Counted from the stretch's first letter, positions 1 through 9,444 are shown. The stretch: DNA of 64,000 bases from CAXBNB01 sp040151475 (GCF_040151475.1 NZ_JBDKWG010000147.1:62001-126000); one strand, 5' to 3'. Numbers and translations are program-made. The notes: generated by a model from the sequence alone, not told the origin.

Positions 1-1386
1 GTCACTCTCTGAATAAAAATAATTTTCAGCATATCTTGTAGCAAAATCCTCGTTGGTGTGCCACCCTGTATGTATTCCTGTAGTCAAACTACGCCCCTTT
101 TTGTTGAATTTGTGGCTATAATAAAGATTGTTATCGTAATCATAGTCTTTGTATTTTCTTACCGAACTATTCTCCGTTGAATTAACAAGTTCGCTGGCTG
201 AAGTGGTAATACCGGAAAAATCATCATTAACCCTCTCATTGTCAAACTTAAGATTGGGACGCATAATAAACCGATTGTTTTCGTCGATCTTATATTCGAT
301 TTTAAAACTAAATCTATGCAATGCATCAACCCTATTCACATAACTTTCTTGTTTGTAAACTTGACCCGAGTCAGATGCAACAGCATAATCTCTAAACTTA
401 TTTTGGCTTTCCTGATTTTCCTGCCTTGAAAACTGATAGCTAGCATGTACCTCTAACTTTTCACTTAAATCTTCGCTAAAATTCACCCCTATATTGTTGG
501 TTTTTACCTGCCCATTCTGCACTCTGTTTTCACCAAGAGTATTAGGATCAGCAGAATAATCAATCATATTGATGTTGTTGCTGATTCCGGTAACAGTTAC
601 CCTACGGTCATTGTTGAAAAAATTAACACTTGAACCAGCCTGATAAGCTTTATCATCACCAATACCAACGGTTGCTTTACCAAATTCACCCCTTCTCCTA
701 TTGGGCTTGGTAACAATGTTAATCGTCTTCTGCTGCTCTCCATCGTCAAAACCACTCATCGCAGCTTTGTCACTTTTTTTGTCAAAGATTTGAATACTGG
801 CAATCACTTCAGCAGGCAAATTCTGTAAAGCAGCTTTCACATCCCCTCCAAAGAAGGGTTTCCCATCTACCAGTATCACTTGTACATCTTCTCCATTGGC
901 CTGAAGTTTCCCGTCCTGCATATTGATACCCGGTATTTTCTCTACCAAATCCTGCGCAGACGCATCGGCTGTAGTTTTATAAGCACCAGCGTTGAACTGA
1001 GCTGTATCACCTTTCTGCATCGCAGCGATCGGTTTGCCAACCACTTGGATTTCATCTAACATTTTGGTGCTTTCTTTAAGTAAAAGTTTACCCAAATCTA
1101 AGTTCTTTTTAAGTTCAACTTTCTGATACAAAGATTCAAATCCAACAAATCCGATTTTTATTAAATAAGCACCAGCCTTAATTTCCGTGATTTTAAAATT
1201 GCCGTCAAAGTCAGTAACACTTCCCTTAATCATTGAAGAATCTGAAGGGTTTTGGAGGACTACAGATGCTCCCGGAAATGTCAATCCATCTTCCGCACTT
1301 TGTACCGTGCCCGAAATACTAAAAGATTGAGAAAATAATGATGTGGACAAACACAAAAAACAAATAACTAAAAACAAATACCGCAT
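1..1386 (-). CDS. TonB-dependent outer membrane receptor, N-terminal part (gene runs off the window)
   Basis: Reading leftward from an ATG at 1386, an open frame of 462 codons continues past the window edge, so the C-terminal barrel is missing here. The protein starts with a clear signal peptide (MRYLFLVICFLCLSTSLFSQ). Next comes a carboxypeptidase-regulatory-like beta-sandwich (about residues 24-105, ISGTVQSAEDG...PGASVVL) and a TonB plug (about 115-230, with VDGKPFFGGDVKAALQNLPA). The start of a beta-barrel with alternating strands follows. This order is that of the SusC-like / outer membrane beta-barrel family of Bacteroidota, which imports ligands across the outer membrane using TonB energy. 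No SusD partner is visible in the window, so the substrate cannot be named. The family call is firm; the ligand is unknown. Confidence 0.9.
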   Translation of the reverse strand, partial: MRYLFLVICFLCLSTSLFSQSFSISGTVQSAEDGLTFPGASVVLQNPSDSSMIKGSVTDFDGNFKITEIKAGAYLIKIGFVGFESLYQKVELKKNLDLGKLLLKESTKMLDEIQVVGKPIAAMQKGDTAQFNAGAYKTTADASAQDLVEKIPGINMQDGKLQANGEDVQVILVDGKPFFGGDVKAALQNLPAEVIASIQIFDKKSDKAAMSGFDDGEQQKTINIVTKPNRRRGEFGKATVGIGDDKAYQAGSSVNFFNNDRRVTVTGISNNINMIDYSADPNTLGENRVQNGQVKTNNIGVNFSEDLSEKLEVHASYQFSRQENQESQNKFRDYAVASDSGQVYKQESYVNRVDALHRFSFKIEYKIDENNRFIMRPNLKFDNERVNDDFSGITTSASELVNSTENSSVRKYKDYDYDNNLYYSHKFNKKGRSLTTGIHTGWHTNEDFATRYAENYFYSESD

Positions 1387-1592
1387 TATATCAAACTAAA
1401 CTCTATTAAAAAATATCTTCAAATGACTGTCTTTCACCTGTTTCCATTCAAAAAAAGGACTATTTCATTGAATGAACCATAAAATTGGTTGCTTAGCAAA
1501 TACCAAGCCTAAATCAATAAGGTGTAAATAAAAAAAAGGAATCAAGTAATCTGACAACAGAAGACAAATGTTTAACACCTTTATTTTAATAG

Positions 1593-1826
1593 CTATTGAA
1601 TTATACTCCCCTTCTTATTTTTGGTTGGTGTTTTATCTGTTTTTTTAGGCTTCACAGATTTTTTAAATATAGTGTAGAACAATATCAACGACATTCCTGA
1701 GATCATCACCAGGTTGTACCACTTAGGCTCTCCATCCTGATACGATTTCATAAATTGCAGAGTAGCCAAAAATATGACAAGAAACCCTCCGGATATACCC
1801 AATACTCTTAATGTCTTATTACTCAT
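1593..1826 (-). CDS. Small two-helix membrane protein of unknown function
   Basis: The product is 77 residues with two hydrophobic segments, about residues 7-25 and 40-57, each long enough to cross a membrane. It ends in a lysine-rich tail (KKSVKPKKTDKTPTKNKKG) that would sit in the cytoplasm. I do not recognise a family. It lies 40 bases downstream of the DUF1232 gene on the same strand, so the two may be co-transcribed. The start is an ATG at 1826. Codon use and the hydrophobic pattern make it a likely real gene, but no function can be given. Confidence 0.6.
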   Translation of the reverse strand: MSNKTLRVLGISGGFLVIFLATLQFMKSYQDGEPKWYNLVMISGMSLILFYTIFKKSVKPKKTDKTPTKNKKGSIIQ

Positions 1827-1866
1827 AAAGTCAACGCTGTTTTTTTGATTAAATTAGAAGAAAATG

Positions 1867-2268
1867 CTATGCAGATTGTCGTGAAATCTCCCACTGACGG
1901 AATTTTTCAATGTCTTCTTTAATGCTTTGATAGACCCAATATACAATGGCCGCATCATCAGTCAATCCTAAACCAACTATAAAGTCAGGAATGAAATCAA
2001 GAGGAGTAATAAAATATATAAGTGCTCCGACTGCCATCACACTTGACTTCAATGGAAAATCTTTATACTCTCCTGAAAATTGAGCCTTCACCATTCTAAT
2101 CATTAAACTGATTTGCTCCACCAGCCCGCGTAACTTTTCATTATTTTCCACTACAGTTCTCAGTTTATCAGCGGATTGTCCAAGCAACTCATAAATTTTT
2201 TTCTTGTCTTGCAAGAGTGCTGTAGCTTTCTCTTTATATCCCTTAAAATTTATATCTTTAATGTTCAT
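1867..2268 (-). CDS. DUF1232 (YkvA-like) membrane protein
   Basis: The C-terminal half carries the DUF1232 signature: a hydrophobic hairpin with YFITPLDFIPDFIVGLGLTDDAAIVYWVY (given here as parts: ITPLDFIPD, GLTDDAA), about residues 75-115. The N-terminal part is a charged helical region. The family is small, membrane-associated and of unknown function, and is found widely in bacteria. An in-frame TTG lies at 2277, but the ATG at 2268 (MNIKDINFKG) is the better start and gives 133 residues. The gene probably shares a transcript with the 77-residue membrane protein downstream. Confidence 0.8.
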   Translation of the reverse strand: MNIKDINFKGYKEKATALLQDKKKIYELLGQSADKLRTVVENNEKLRGLVEQISLMIRMVKAQFSGEYKDFPLKSSVMAVGALIYFITPLDFIPDFIVGLGLTDDAAIVYWVYQSIKEDIEKFRQWEISRQSA

Positions 2269-2338
2269 ATAATACAAATATATAATATCATTAAATTAAT
2301 AGTTGTAATAATTTAACTCAAAACCCAATCCTATAGTT

Positions 2339-2833
2339 GTGCTAAGATTCATTTTGTTGCTTTTCATCCTATCAGCTTCTATCGACAACTGTCTCTCTCA
2401 AGACTTCCTTTTAATGTCAAGTCCGGGTATGGGTAAGAGATTCAAAATTTATGAAGGTGATGAAATAAAATTTCGACTGGAAGGAGAAAAATATTTCAAT
2501 GTTGAAACCATAAAAAAACTGAACGGAGACTCTGTATTTCTTCAAAATTCCGTTGTGAATATAAAAGACATTTCAGTAGTTGACATCAGAAAATACAATC
2601 AGCACAGAATGAATCCTGACGTTCTCGCAGGGGCAAGTGTTCTGGCAGGAGCCGGGTATTTTATTGTAGATCAATTTAACCACACGGTAGTAAAACAACG
2701 AGGCTGGAATGTAAATGGAAAAGTAGTCAGAACAAGTGCCATACTCATTGGAGTTGGAATCATTATTCACAAAACAAAACGAAGGTATTTTAAGGTGAAT
2801 AAGAAAAATAAAATCAGCATAGTTACCTTTTAG
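2339..2833 (+). CDS. Exported hypothetical protein
   Basis: The 164-residue product begins with a signal peptide (LRFILLLFILSASIDNCLSQ, cleavage likely after SQ). It continues as a beta-rich exported domain and has a second hydrophobic stretch at about residues 130-145 (TSAILIGVGIII), followed by a lysine/arginine-rich tail. The frame is closed by a stop at 2309 and has no upstream ATG, so the GTG at 2339 is the likely start. Short exported proteins of this shape are common in Bacteroidota, but I cannot assign a family. It is divergent from the DUF1232 gene. Confidence 0.6.
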   Translation: MLRFILLLFILSASIDNCLSQDFLLMSSPGMGKRFKIYEGDEIKFRLEGEKYFNVETIKKLNGDSVFLQNSVVNIKDISVVDIRKYNQHRMNPDVLAGASVLAGAGYFIVDQFNHTVVKQRGWNVNGKVVRTSAILIGVGIIIHKTKRRYFKVNKKNKISIVTF

Positions 2834-2868
2834 GCGATCAGTCCCATTTGTGAAATTATCCTAAATTC

Positions 2869-3411
2869 TCATTCAGAATAATTTTGAAAATAAAGTTTAC
2901 GGGCTCTACCCAAATCAATTGACTTGGCCATATCTGCGGATAAAAAATATTCCAATTGCCATTTTTGTGTGCTTTGAGCCTGCTTATTACTGGCAATATC
3001 CCAGGGAGGATAAACCCGGATTGCCCGCTTTCCTTCTTTTTGATTATTAGAAATGATGTGGTGTTTCGTCAGTACAGATTTTGGAAACACGAATTGTCCT
3101 AAATAATCATCTTTCTTTACGACAACTATTACTAAATCAAAATCATCAGCAACATCATAAGGCTGAATCGGCCCATCAGCAATTCTTTTCCATAAAGTAA
3201 CGAATTGACCAGTTTTTGTTGGAGTAATTTTAGCACTTCGGAATATCACTTTCAAGCGACCTATCTCAAAGGTAGAAGCATCATATTCCCTACTTTCCTT
3301 TTCTATCTGCAGATTGGTCAACTCAAAACCACTTTTATCATATATCTGTTCCCTCACCAACAGGAAAGTTTTTTCTCTGGATTCAGAAACTTGGTTTGTT
3401 TTCATTAACAT
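2869..3411 (-). CDS. MepB-family protein
   Basis: The 180-residue product shows the conserved MepB features in order: GQFVTLWKRIADGPIQPYD near residue 68, a DDFDLVIVVV strand, GQFVFPKSVL, then EGKRAIRVYPPWD and KQAQSTQKWQ. MepB is named after the third gene of the staphylococcal mepRAB operon. Its biochemical role is not established, and here there is no MepA efflux pump or MepR repressor beside it. Two ATGs (3411 and 3405) can serve as the start. The gene is divergent from the lgt-like gene, with 42 bases between the starts. Confidence 0.85.
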   Translation of the reverse strand: MLMKTNQVSESREKTFLLVREQIYDKSGFELTNLQIEKESREYDASTFEIGRLKVIFRSAKITPTKTGQFVTLWKRIADGPIQPYDVADDFDLVIVVVKKDDYLGQFVFPKSVLTKHHIISNNQKEGKRAIRVYPPWDIASNKQAQSTQKWQLEYFLSADMAKSIDLGRARKLYFQNYSE

Positions 3412-3453
3412 TAAAACTAGAACTTATACCGGAAAGAATCCTAACTTTGATTT

Positions 3454-4239
3454 ATGTATCCTGTATTATTTTCAATCGATTTTTTTGGACACCTTGTTAA
3501 TATCCATAGTTACGGAGTGCTCATATCATTTGGTGCACTTATGGGTTTTATTTACGCTTCCACCACTGCAAAAAAAGAACTCGGCATAGAAAGCCAAACG
3601 ATGCAAGGCTTAGCCCGCATAATTATTATCGCAGCTTTTGTCGGTGGCAAAGTACTGTATTTTCTTGAAGACCCTGGATTTTATTTTTTTCCTCCAGCCA
3701 ATATGCTCCATAATTTCCGTACCGGATTTGTATTTTATGGGTCACTATTGTTTGTGATTCCTTCAGTGATATGGTTTTTCCGAAAACACAAATTACCTGT
3801 GATGCCTATGCTTGACATTGTAGCCATTGCCGGACTTATCATCCATATATTTGGAAGGATGGGTTGTTTCTTTGCCGGATGCTGCTACGGAAAGAAAACT
3901 GATGGATTGATTTTTATCGAATTTACGGATACAGCTTCGGTAGCCCCACTTCACCAACACCTGCATCCTACACAACTGTACAGTGTTACATTACTCATCA
4001 CTATTCTTATAGTTTTATTGATGTTCAAAAGGCACAAGAGATTTGAAGGCCAATTGTTTTTTATCTACATCATGTTGTATGCCATAGGACGGGGAGTCAT
4101 TGAAATTTTCAGAGGAGATATCAGACGAGGCTATATAATAGACGGTATCTTATCACACTCTCAATTTATTTCTCTTATCCTATTAGGAATAATCTTATTT
4201 TTTTATGTTCGGTTTCTGAAAAAATCTAAAGCTAACTGA
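3454..4239 (+). CDS. lgt: Prolipoprotein diacylglyceryl transferase (Lgt family)
   Basis: Lgt transfers a diacylglyceryl group from phosphatidylglycerol to the lipobox cysteine of prelipoproteins in the inner membrane. The 261-residue product has about seven hydrophobic segments. It also carries the family landmarks: an HSYG motif near the N-terminus (residues 18-21), GFVFYGSLL near residue 91, the signature GRMGCFFAGCCYGK near 133, and HPTQLYS near 170 followed by GRGVIEIFRGD. The length is slightly short for Lgt (usually 260-300). Bacteroidota often carry an extra short paralogue, so this may not be the only copy. Many lipoproteins in this window would be substrates of this enzyme class. 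Confidence 0.88.
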   Translation: MYPVLFSIDFFGHLVNIHSYGVLISFGALMGFIYASTTAKKELGIESQTMQGLARIIIIAAFVGGKVLYFLEDPGFYFFPPANMLHNFRTGFVFYGSLLFVIPSVIWFFRKHKLPVMPMLDIVAIAGLIIHIFGRMGCFFAGCCYGKKTDGLIFIEFTDTASVAPLHQHLHPTQLYSVTLLITILIVLLMFKRHKRFEGQLFFIYIMLYAIGRGVIEIFRGDIRRGYIIDGILSHSQFISLILLGIILFFYVRFLKKSKAN

Positions 4240-4263
4240 TTTTCTTATAGAGCCCACACACAA

Positions 4264-4291
4264 ATGAGGCTGCCTCAAAAGACAGCCTCAT
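4264..4291. terminator. Hairpin between convergent genes
   Basis: A 9-bp perfect inverted repeat, ATGAGGCTG (4264-4272) and CAGCCTCAT (4283-4291), has a 10-base loop. It lies between the convergent lgt-like gene (ends 4239) and fdhA (ends 4316). There is no long T-run on either side, though the minus strand continues with TTTG. It is best read as a shared terminator. Confidence 0.6.
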
Positions 4292-4315
4292 AAAAATAAG
4301 TCAAAGATGGGATTT

Positions 4316-5506
4316 TTAAGCAGGGATCATTCCATGAGGATCAATCACATACTTTTTAGCTGCACCATGATCAAAATCTTTATAGCCATTTGGCCCTTCG
4401 TCCAAACTGATCACTTGCACATTTACCGCATCGGCTATCTTAATTTTATCGTAAAGAATGGCTTGCATTAAATCTCTATTGTAAGTCATTACAGGACACT
4501 GCCCGGTATGAAAATGATGGGATTTAGCCCAACCCAATCCGATTCTAATACTCAGGTTTCCTACCTTGGCATTGTCATCAATTCCTCCCGGATCACCGGT
4601 TACATATAGTCCCGGAATACCAATTCCACCACCTGCACGAGTAACTTCCATGGCAGCATTCAACACAGTAGCAGGTTGTTCTGTATCACTTCCATGTCCA
4701 TGTCCTTTGGCCTCAAACCCAACACAATCTACAGTACAATCCACTTCCGGAATTCCTACAATTTGTTCTATTTGCTCTCCAAGCGTGGCATCCTTTCTCA
4801 AGTCAACGGTTTCGCACCCAAAGCTTCTGGCTTGTGCCAGTCTCTCGGGTATCATATCTCCCACGATTACTACTGCCGCACCCAACAAATGGCATGAAGC
4901 AGCACATGCCAACCCTACTGGCCCGGCACCAGCGACATATACAACCATACCCGGTTTCACTCCGGCTGTTACCGCTCCATGATACCCGGTTGGTAAAATG
5001 TCTGATAATAAAGTCAAATCCCGGATTTTCTCCATTGCCTGATCTTTGTTTGGAAATTTCAGTAGATTAAAATCAGCATAAGGTACCATGACATACTCTG
5101 CCTGGCCGCCTATCCAGCCACCCATATCCACATATCCGTAAGCAGATCCAGGACGAGCATCATTAACATTCAAACAAATTCCTGTTTGCTGTTCCTTACA
5201 ATTTCTACACCGACCGCAAGCGATGTTGAACGGTACTGAGACAAGGTCTCCGACTTCCAAATACTCAACATCCCTGCCTTTTTCCAATACTAATCCCGTA
5301 ATTTCATGTCCAAGAATCAACCCTTCCGGTGCGGTAGTTCTACCACGAACCATATGTTGATCACTCCCACAAATGTTGGTTGAAACAATTTTCAGGATAA
5401 CACCATGGTGACATTTCCGATCACCAAGTGCCAACTCCGGAAATGCAATATTTTGCACTTCCACGATACCTGGTTTGATGTAAGCAATTCCTCTGTTTGT
5501 TGCCAT
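4316..5506 (-). CDS. fdhA: Glutathione-independent formaldehyde dehydrogenase (zinc, NAD-dependent)
   Basis: The enzyme oxidises formaldehyde to formate with NAD and needs no glutathione. The 396-residue product matches the Pseudomonas putida enzyme in length and numbering. Catalytic zinc ligands Cys46 (NICGSDQH) and His67 (GHE) are present. The four structural-zinc cysteines fall at 97, 100, 103 and 111 (ACGRCRNCKEQQTGIC). The Rossmann motif GAGPVGL is at about residue 193. The start is ATG at 5506. It follows the cytochrome/LRR gene by 95 bases on the same strand, so it may be the last member of the DUF1553/DUF1501 cluster. That would fit removal of formaldehyde released by demethylation of methylated sugars or other one-carbon substrates. 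The enzyme call is firm; the pathway link is inference. Confidence 0.92.
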   Translation of the reverse strand: MATNRGIAYIKPGIVEVQNIAFPELALGDRKCHHGVILKIVSTNICGSDQHMVRGRTTAPEGLILGHEITGLVLEKGRDVEYLEVGDLVSVPFNIACGRCRNCKEQQTGICLNVNDARPGSAYGYVDMGGWIGGQAEYVMVPYADFNLLKFPNKDQAMEKIRDLTLLSDILPTGYHGAVTAGVKPGMVVYVAGAGPVGLACAASCHLLGAAVVIVGDMIPERLAQARSFGCETVDLRKDATLGEQIEQIVGIPEVDCTVDCVGFEAKGHGHGSDTEQPATVLNAAMEVTRAGGGIGIPGLYVTGDPGGIDDNAKVGNLSIRIGLGWAKSHHFHTGQCPVMTYNRDLMQAILYDKIKIADAVNVQVISLDEGPNGYKDFDHGAAKKYVIDPHGMIPA

Positions 5507-5601
5507 AAGTTTATTGTTTAGTTAAATAATTAGTGACATAATCTAAATAACAATGGCAATCATCAGACACTTGGCCTTAAGGAACTTTTTCTACATTCTC
5601 A

Positions 5602-6978
5602 TCAAACTCCTATTTCAATTTGTAGTCCCGGAGTTGCTTCTTTGATTCTGGCTATCCCTTCTTCTGAAATGTTGGTTTGCCAGATAAACAACTTTTTAAG
5701 TTTTGATAATTGCAAAATACTTTCAACTGCTTCATCCGTAATTTGATTTCCGTAAATATTAAGGTACTCCAAATTTTTAAGAGACTCCAGGTATTTTATG
5801 CTTTCGTTAGTAATCATAGTCTGATTGACCTTGAGTCTCGTAAGATTGGTAAGCTGCCCAATATAAGAAAACCATTTATCATCCAATTGACTACCTGAAA
5901 GATTGAGCCAGGTAATATTTTCCTTAGCCCTTAATAAAGTTATCAATTTTTCTTCATCTAATGGTTCTCTATTATAGGAAGAATAGGTTACTTCCAACAA
6001 AGTACTGTTGCTTGCTATAGTCTTTATCTTAAAACCTTTTGCTGCTATAGAATCATAAGTTTCCTGACTTACGGAAGGCAATTTTAAACTCGCTAAAAAA
6101 GATTCTTCCTTTCCTATTCCAACCTCTTTCAAATATGTTTTTATTCTGTCCGAAAGAGTAAGGTCAACTACTTTTTTATCAAATGGAGCTCCTTGTTCTA
6201 TCCACCACTCCAAGAGAGCCACTTCTTCTTTTGTCAAGGGTGTTCGACCTTCCGTTGGCATAAAATCATCATGATTGGGATCTAGGGTGACTCTACGGTA
6301 CAATTCACTTTCCGCCGGATCTCCTGCAACAATTACAGGCCCGTTTTCACCACCTTTCATTATGCTTTCCCTGTCTATGAGCAACAGTTCCCCTTTTGCC
6401 TTGTCATTGTTGTGACAAATATTGCATTTGGTTTCAAATATTTGATGAACTACATCTTCATAAACCAATGCGGAATCTAAAGAAGTGATTCGCTTGCGGG
6501 GAGGCTTCAAGCCTGCAATCGACCGAATAGAATTCGGCGCATGTTCCAATAAATAAGTTGACCCATGAGTCAAATTGCCGCCATAATGTCCTGCCACAGA
6601 AAGCAGGAGAAGTGCCATAGCTAAAGTGACCTGATATGCTCTTTTTGCCCAATCAAATTGGCTGATTTTACTCTTAAGAAAAAAAGCAATAAACGCTATC
6701 AGGGATGTGCTTATCCCTGTCCACTTATGAATATTCAGCGTTTCTTCATTGTACCCTCCATCTGAAGCCAACATGAGCCCAAGGACTATTGCAATTACTC
6801 CAAAAGTAGCCCCTATCAAAAGACCATAGGCAATCGCACCATCCAGATCGATTTTTTTCTTCCAGGAAATCAATTCGAAAATAGCAGCCAGGATAATAAA
6901 CCCAATAGGCAGGTGCACTACCAACGGGTGAAATCTGCCAAAAAACAAAGGAATATTTGCATCTAAAAGTATGGTCAT
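5602..6978 (-). CDS. Membrane DUF2231 + planctomycete-type cytochrome c + leucine-rich repeat protein
   Basis: Three parts follow one another in 458 residues. Residues 1-140 are a DUF2231-like membrane region with about four helices (FHPLVVHLPIGFIILAA at the start). About residues 165-270 form a PSCyt1-type cytochrome c with one heme site, CNICH, and the usual FMPTEG...LTKEEVALLEWWIEQGA tail. About residues 320-455 are short leucine-rich repeats (NLTRLKVNQTMIT, NLEYLNIYGNQIT). The heme and repeats would face the periplasm. The role is probably electron transfer or anchoring for the DUF1553/DUF1501 proteins encoded just upstream. The start is the ATG at 6978. Confidence 0.85.
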   Translation of the reverse strand: MTILLDANIPLFFGRFHPLVVHLPIGFIILAAIFELISWKKKIDLDGAIAYGLLIGATFGVIAIVLGLMLASDGGYNEETLNIHKWTGISTSLIAFIAFFLKSKISQFDWAKRAYQVTLAMALLLLSVAGHYGGNLTHGSTYLLEHAPNSIRSIAGLKPPRKRITSLDSALVYEDVVHQIFETKCNICHNNDKAKGELLLIDRESIMKGGENGPVIVAGDPAESELYRRVTLDPNHDDFMPTEGRTPLTKEEVALLEWWIEQGAPFDKKVVDLTLSDRIKTYLKEVGIGKEESFLASLKLPSVSQETYDSIAAKGFKIKTIASNSTLLEVTYSSYNREPLDEEKLITLLRAKENITWLNLSGSQLDDKWFSYIGQLTNLTRLKVNQTMITNESIKYLESLKNLEYLNIYGNQITDEAVESILQLSKLKKLFIWQTNISEEGIARIKEATPGLQIEIGV

Positions 6979-7059
6979 TTATAGTCTGTGTTTTAATACT
7001 TCATTTTTTATTTTCATGAAATTGAAAAGCATGTGATATACAGTGTATCTGATACTTCC

Positions 7060-7971
7060 TTACAGATACCTTTCCTTCCATTCGTTCATCATGTGCACAT
7101 TGATAGCCCATTGGTCGGCTATAGGTTGCTGAGTGTAAGGCAGTGTCCACATATAGCTGGCAGGGCCAAACTCAGTGGTGACAGTCAATAACTCACCTGC
7201 CGCCTTCTTTCGGGCAACCACTGCATCCCACCAGGCATAATGGGCATCTTTTGCCCTTTTCCATTCCGGAGCACGTGGGTCACTCACCTGAGGCCCTTCT
7301 TCATGTCCTATTCTGGAATGGATATGCTCTGTTCTATCCAGTACCTTAGCAATTGTTTCTTTTTGATTTCCTAGTAGTGACTCTGCTACTGCACACCAAT
7401 GGGATATATCCAAAGTAAGCCTCAACTCCGGAATTGAATCTATAAAAGGTTTGCATACATGTGCTGCAAAAAGCATTCGTCCACGATGAGTTTCCTGATA
7501 TACAGGGATTCCTGATTCTTTGGAATAGTCAATGCCCAAGTGTATCAATTGTGTACTTTCTTCAAAAGATAAAAAATCTCTTCCAGCATGACTATTGATA
7601 AAATCCGGTTTTTTAAGAATCACCTTTTTTAGATTTTGAGAATAACTTTCCATATGCTCTTTGAGGTCATTACCTCCACTACCTGCCAAAGCTCCATAAG
7701 ACAAATTGTATTTATCTAAAGCTTCAAAGAGGGCTTCTTCCTGTGCTTTATCTCCAGGTAACCAATCTTCGACACCATCATAACCTTCAGCTTTCACACG
7801 ACGACAAAAAGCATCCATTGAACCCTGATAGCCCCATCTGGTGGCATAAAATTTTATTCCAAATCCTGATTTCACTGTTTTATTCTCTGTGATCATGTTC
7901 ATTCCGGATAGAGCAAGACCCGTTCCTGCAACAGAAACATTGGTCAAAAATTGTCGTCTGGTTTGTTCCAT
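7060..7971 (-). CDS. Tat-exported sugar phosphate isomerase/epimerase-like TIM barrel
   Basis: The 303-residue product starts with a twin-arginine signal (MEQTRRQFLTNVSVAGTGLALSG). It continues as an AP-endonuclease-2 / xylose-isomerase-like TIM barrel, with an early GYDGVEDW strand, YQETHRGR, LTLDISHW, HIHSRIGHEEGPQ and a late TTEFGP. The His, Asp and Glu residues at these strand ends are the usual divalent-metal ligands of the fold. Its ATG (7971) directly abuts the DUF1501 stop codon, so translation is probably coupled. The substrate is unknown; a sugar or cyclitol epimerase/isomerase acting in the periplasm is most likely. Confidence 0.85.
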   Translation of the reverse strand: MEQTRRQFLTNVSVAGTGLALSGMNMITENKTVKSGFGIKFYATRWGYQGSMDAFCRRVKAEGYDGVEDWLPGDKAQEEALFEALDKYNLSYGALAGSGGNDLKEHMESYSQNLKKVILKKPDFINSHAGRDFLSFEESTQLIHLGIDYSKESGIPVYQETHRGRMLFAAHVCKPFIDSIPELRLTLDISHWCAVAESLLGNQKETIAKVLDRTEHIHSRIGHEEGPQVSDPRAPEWKRAKDAHYAWWDAVVARKKAAGELLTVTTEFGPASYMWTLPYTQQPIADQWAINVHMMNEWKERYL

Positions 7972-9438
7972 TTATGCCAAAAGGTCTTTTACAACATGAC
8001 CGTGCACATCCGTTAATCTAAAATCTCTACCCTGAAACTGATATGTAAATTTTTCATGATCCAGTCCCAATTGATGAAGCATGGTAGCTTGCAAGTCGTG
8101 AACATGTACTCTGTCTTTAATCCCGTAATATCCTATTTCATCTGTCTCTCCGTAAGACAAGCCACCTTTAATACCTCCACCGGCCATCCAAATGGTGAAT
8201 GCTTCAGTATGGTGATCTCTACCATAAAACGGCATCACAACACCACCACGATTTTCACGCATTGGAGTCCTTCCAAACTCTCCTCCCCATACTACAAGGG
8301 TATCATCCAATAAGCCTCGCTGTTTCAGATCCTTTATCAAAGCAGTCATTGGTTTGTCCACCTGATCACATTTATCTTTCAGTCCTTTGTTCACAGAGCC
8401 ACCTTCAAAGTTGCCGTGCATATCCCAACCCCAATCGTACAGTTGAATAAACCGAACACCTTGCTCTACCAAACGACGAGCCAGCAGGCAGTTATTTGCA
8501 AATGAGGCCTTGCCGGGTTCAGCACCATACATTTCCCTGATATAATCCGGTTCTTTTGTTATGTCCATGGCATCAGGTACAGAGATTTGCATTTTAAATG
8601 CCATCTCGTATTGAGAAATTCGAGACATGATCTCTTTGTCTCCGAATTCCTCATATTGTTTCTGATTTATGGCATTTATCGCATCAAGGGATTCTCTTCT
8701 GATATTCCTGCTCATGCCATCAGGATTGGATACATATAGAATTGGATCTCCCGAATTTCTGCACTGCACCCCCTGATATTCTGATGGAAGAAAACCACTG
8801 CCCCAGGCATTTTTTCCTGCACTCGGGGTTTTTCCTCCAGACACCAATACCATGTAGCCGGGGAGGTTTTCATTTTCTGATCCAAGCCCATAAGTCACCC
8901 AGGCTCCAATACTCGGCCTTCCTGCTCTGGGACTGCCCGTTTGTAAAAAGAGCTGAGCCGGTGCATGGTTAAATTCATCGGTATGCATTGATTTAACAAT
9001 TGCAACATCATCTACTATGGTACTGAAATGAGGTAGCACGTCAGAAATATATGCACCGGATTGGCCATATTGTTTAAACTCATGCTGCGGCCCAAGCATG
9101 GTTGGAGTTCCCTGAATAAATGCAAACTTTTTACCTTCCAAAAGTGACTTTGGACAATCCAAGTCATGCAATTCCTTGAGTTTTGGCTTATAGTCAAACA
9201 GTTCCAGCTGGGAAGGAGCACCTGCCATGTGCAGGTATATCACTCTTTTTGCTTTAGGATAAAAATGAGGCAGAGTGTCAGAAAGCATCTTTTCTTCCAA
9301 ACTTTTTCCAAAAACATTTTGTGGCCCCATAAGGGAAGCTAATGCAATCCCACCAAGCCCGGTAGTGCACTTTTTAAGGAAATGTCTACGAGTGGTGTAT
9401 TCCAGTTTAGTCTTTCGAGCTTCGTTGTATAAGTCCAT
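7972..9438 (-). CDS. DUF1501 (alkaline-phosphatase-fold) exported protein
   Basis: The 488-residue product has a twin-arginine leader about 15 residues in (TTRRHFLKKCTTGLGG), then the full DUF1501 domain. Recognisable parts are VIYLHMAGAPSQLELFDYKP, FAFIQGTPTMLGP, MHTDEFNHAPAQLFLQTGSP, the metal-site-like LVVWGGEFGRTPM, and GRDHHTEAFTIWMAGGG. The family has a sulfatase/phosphatase-like fold and almost always sits beside a DUF1553/PSCyt1 gene, as it does here, 6 bases downstream. These pairs are abundant in planctomycetes and occur in some Bacteroidota. Activity has not been established; a periplasmic hydrolase or oxidoreductase partner is inferred. Confidence 0.9.
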   Translation of the reverse strand: MDLYNEARKTKLEYTTRRHFLKKCTTGLGGIALASLMGPQNVFGKSLEEKMLSDTLPHFYPKAKRVIYLHMAGAPSQLELFDYKPKLKELHDLDCPKSLLEGKKFAFIQGTPTMLGPQHEFKQYGQSGAYISDVLPHFSTIVDDVAIVKSMHTDEFNHAPAQLFLQTGSPRAGRPSIGAWVTYGLGSENENLPGYMVLVSGGKTPSAGKNAWGSGFLPSEYQGVQCRNSGDPILYVSNPDGMSRNIRRESLDAINAINQKQYEEFGDKEIMSRISQYEMAFKMQISVPDAMDITKEPDYIREMYGAEPGKASFANNCLLARRLVEQGVRFIQLYDWGWDMHGNFEGGSVNKGLKDKCDQVDKPMTALIKDLKQRGLLDDTLVVWGGEFGRTPMRENRGGVVMPFYGRDHHTEAFTIWMAGGGIKGGLSYGETDEIGYYGIKDRVHVHDLQATMLHQLGLDHEKFTYQFQGRDFRLTDVHGHVVKDLLA

Positions 9439-9444
9439 TTCTAT

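Noticed and set aside
1518..1586. Spaced inverted repeat GGTGT...ACACC near the 77-residue membrane-protein gene
   Set aside because: The arms are short, imperfect and more than 40 bases apart, so this is not a convincing terminator.
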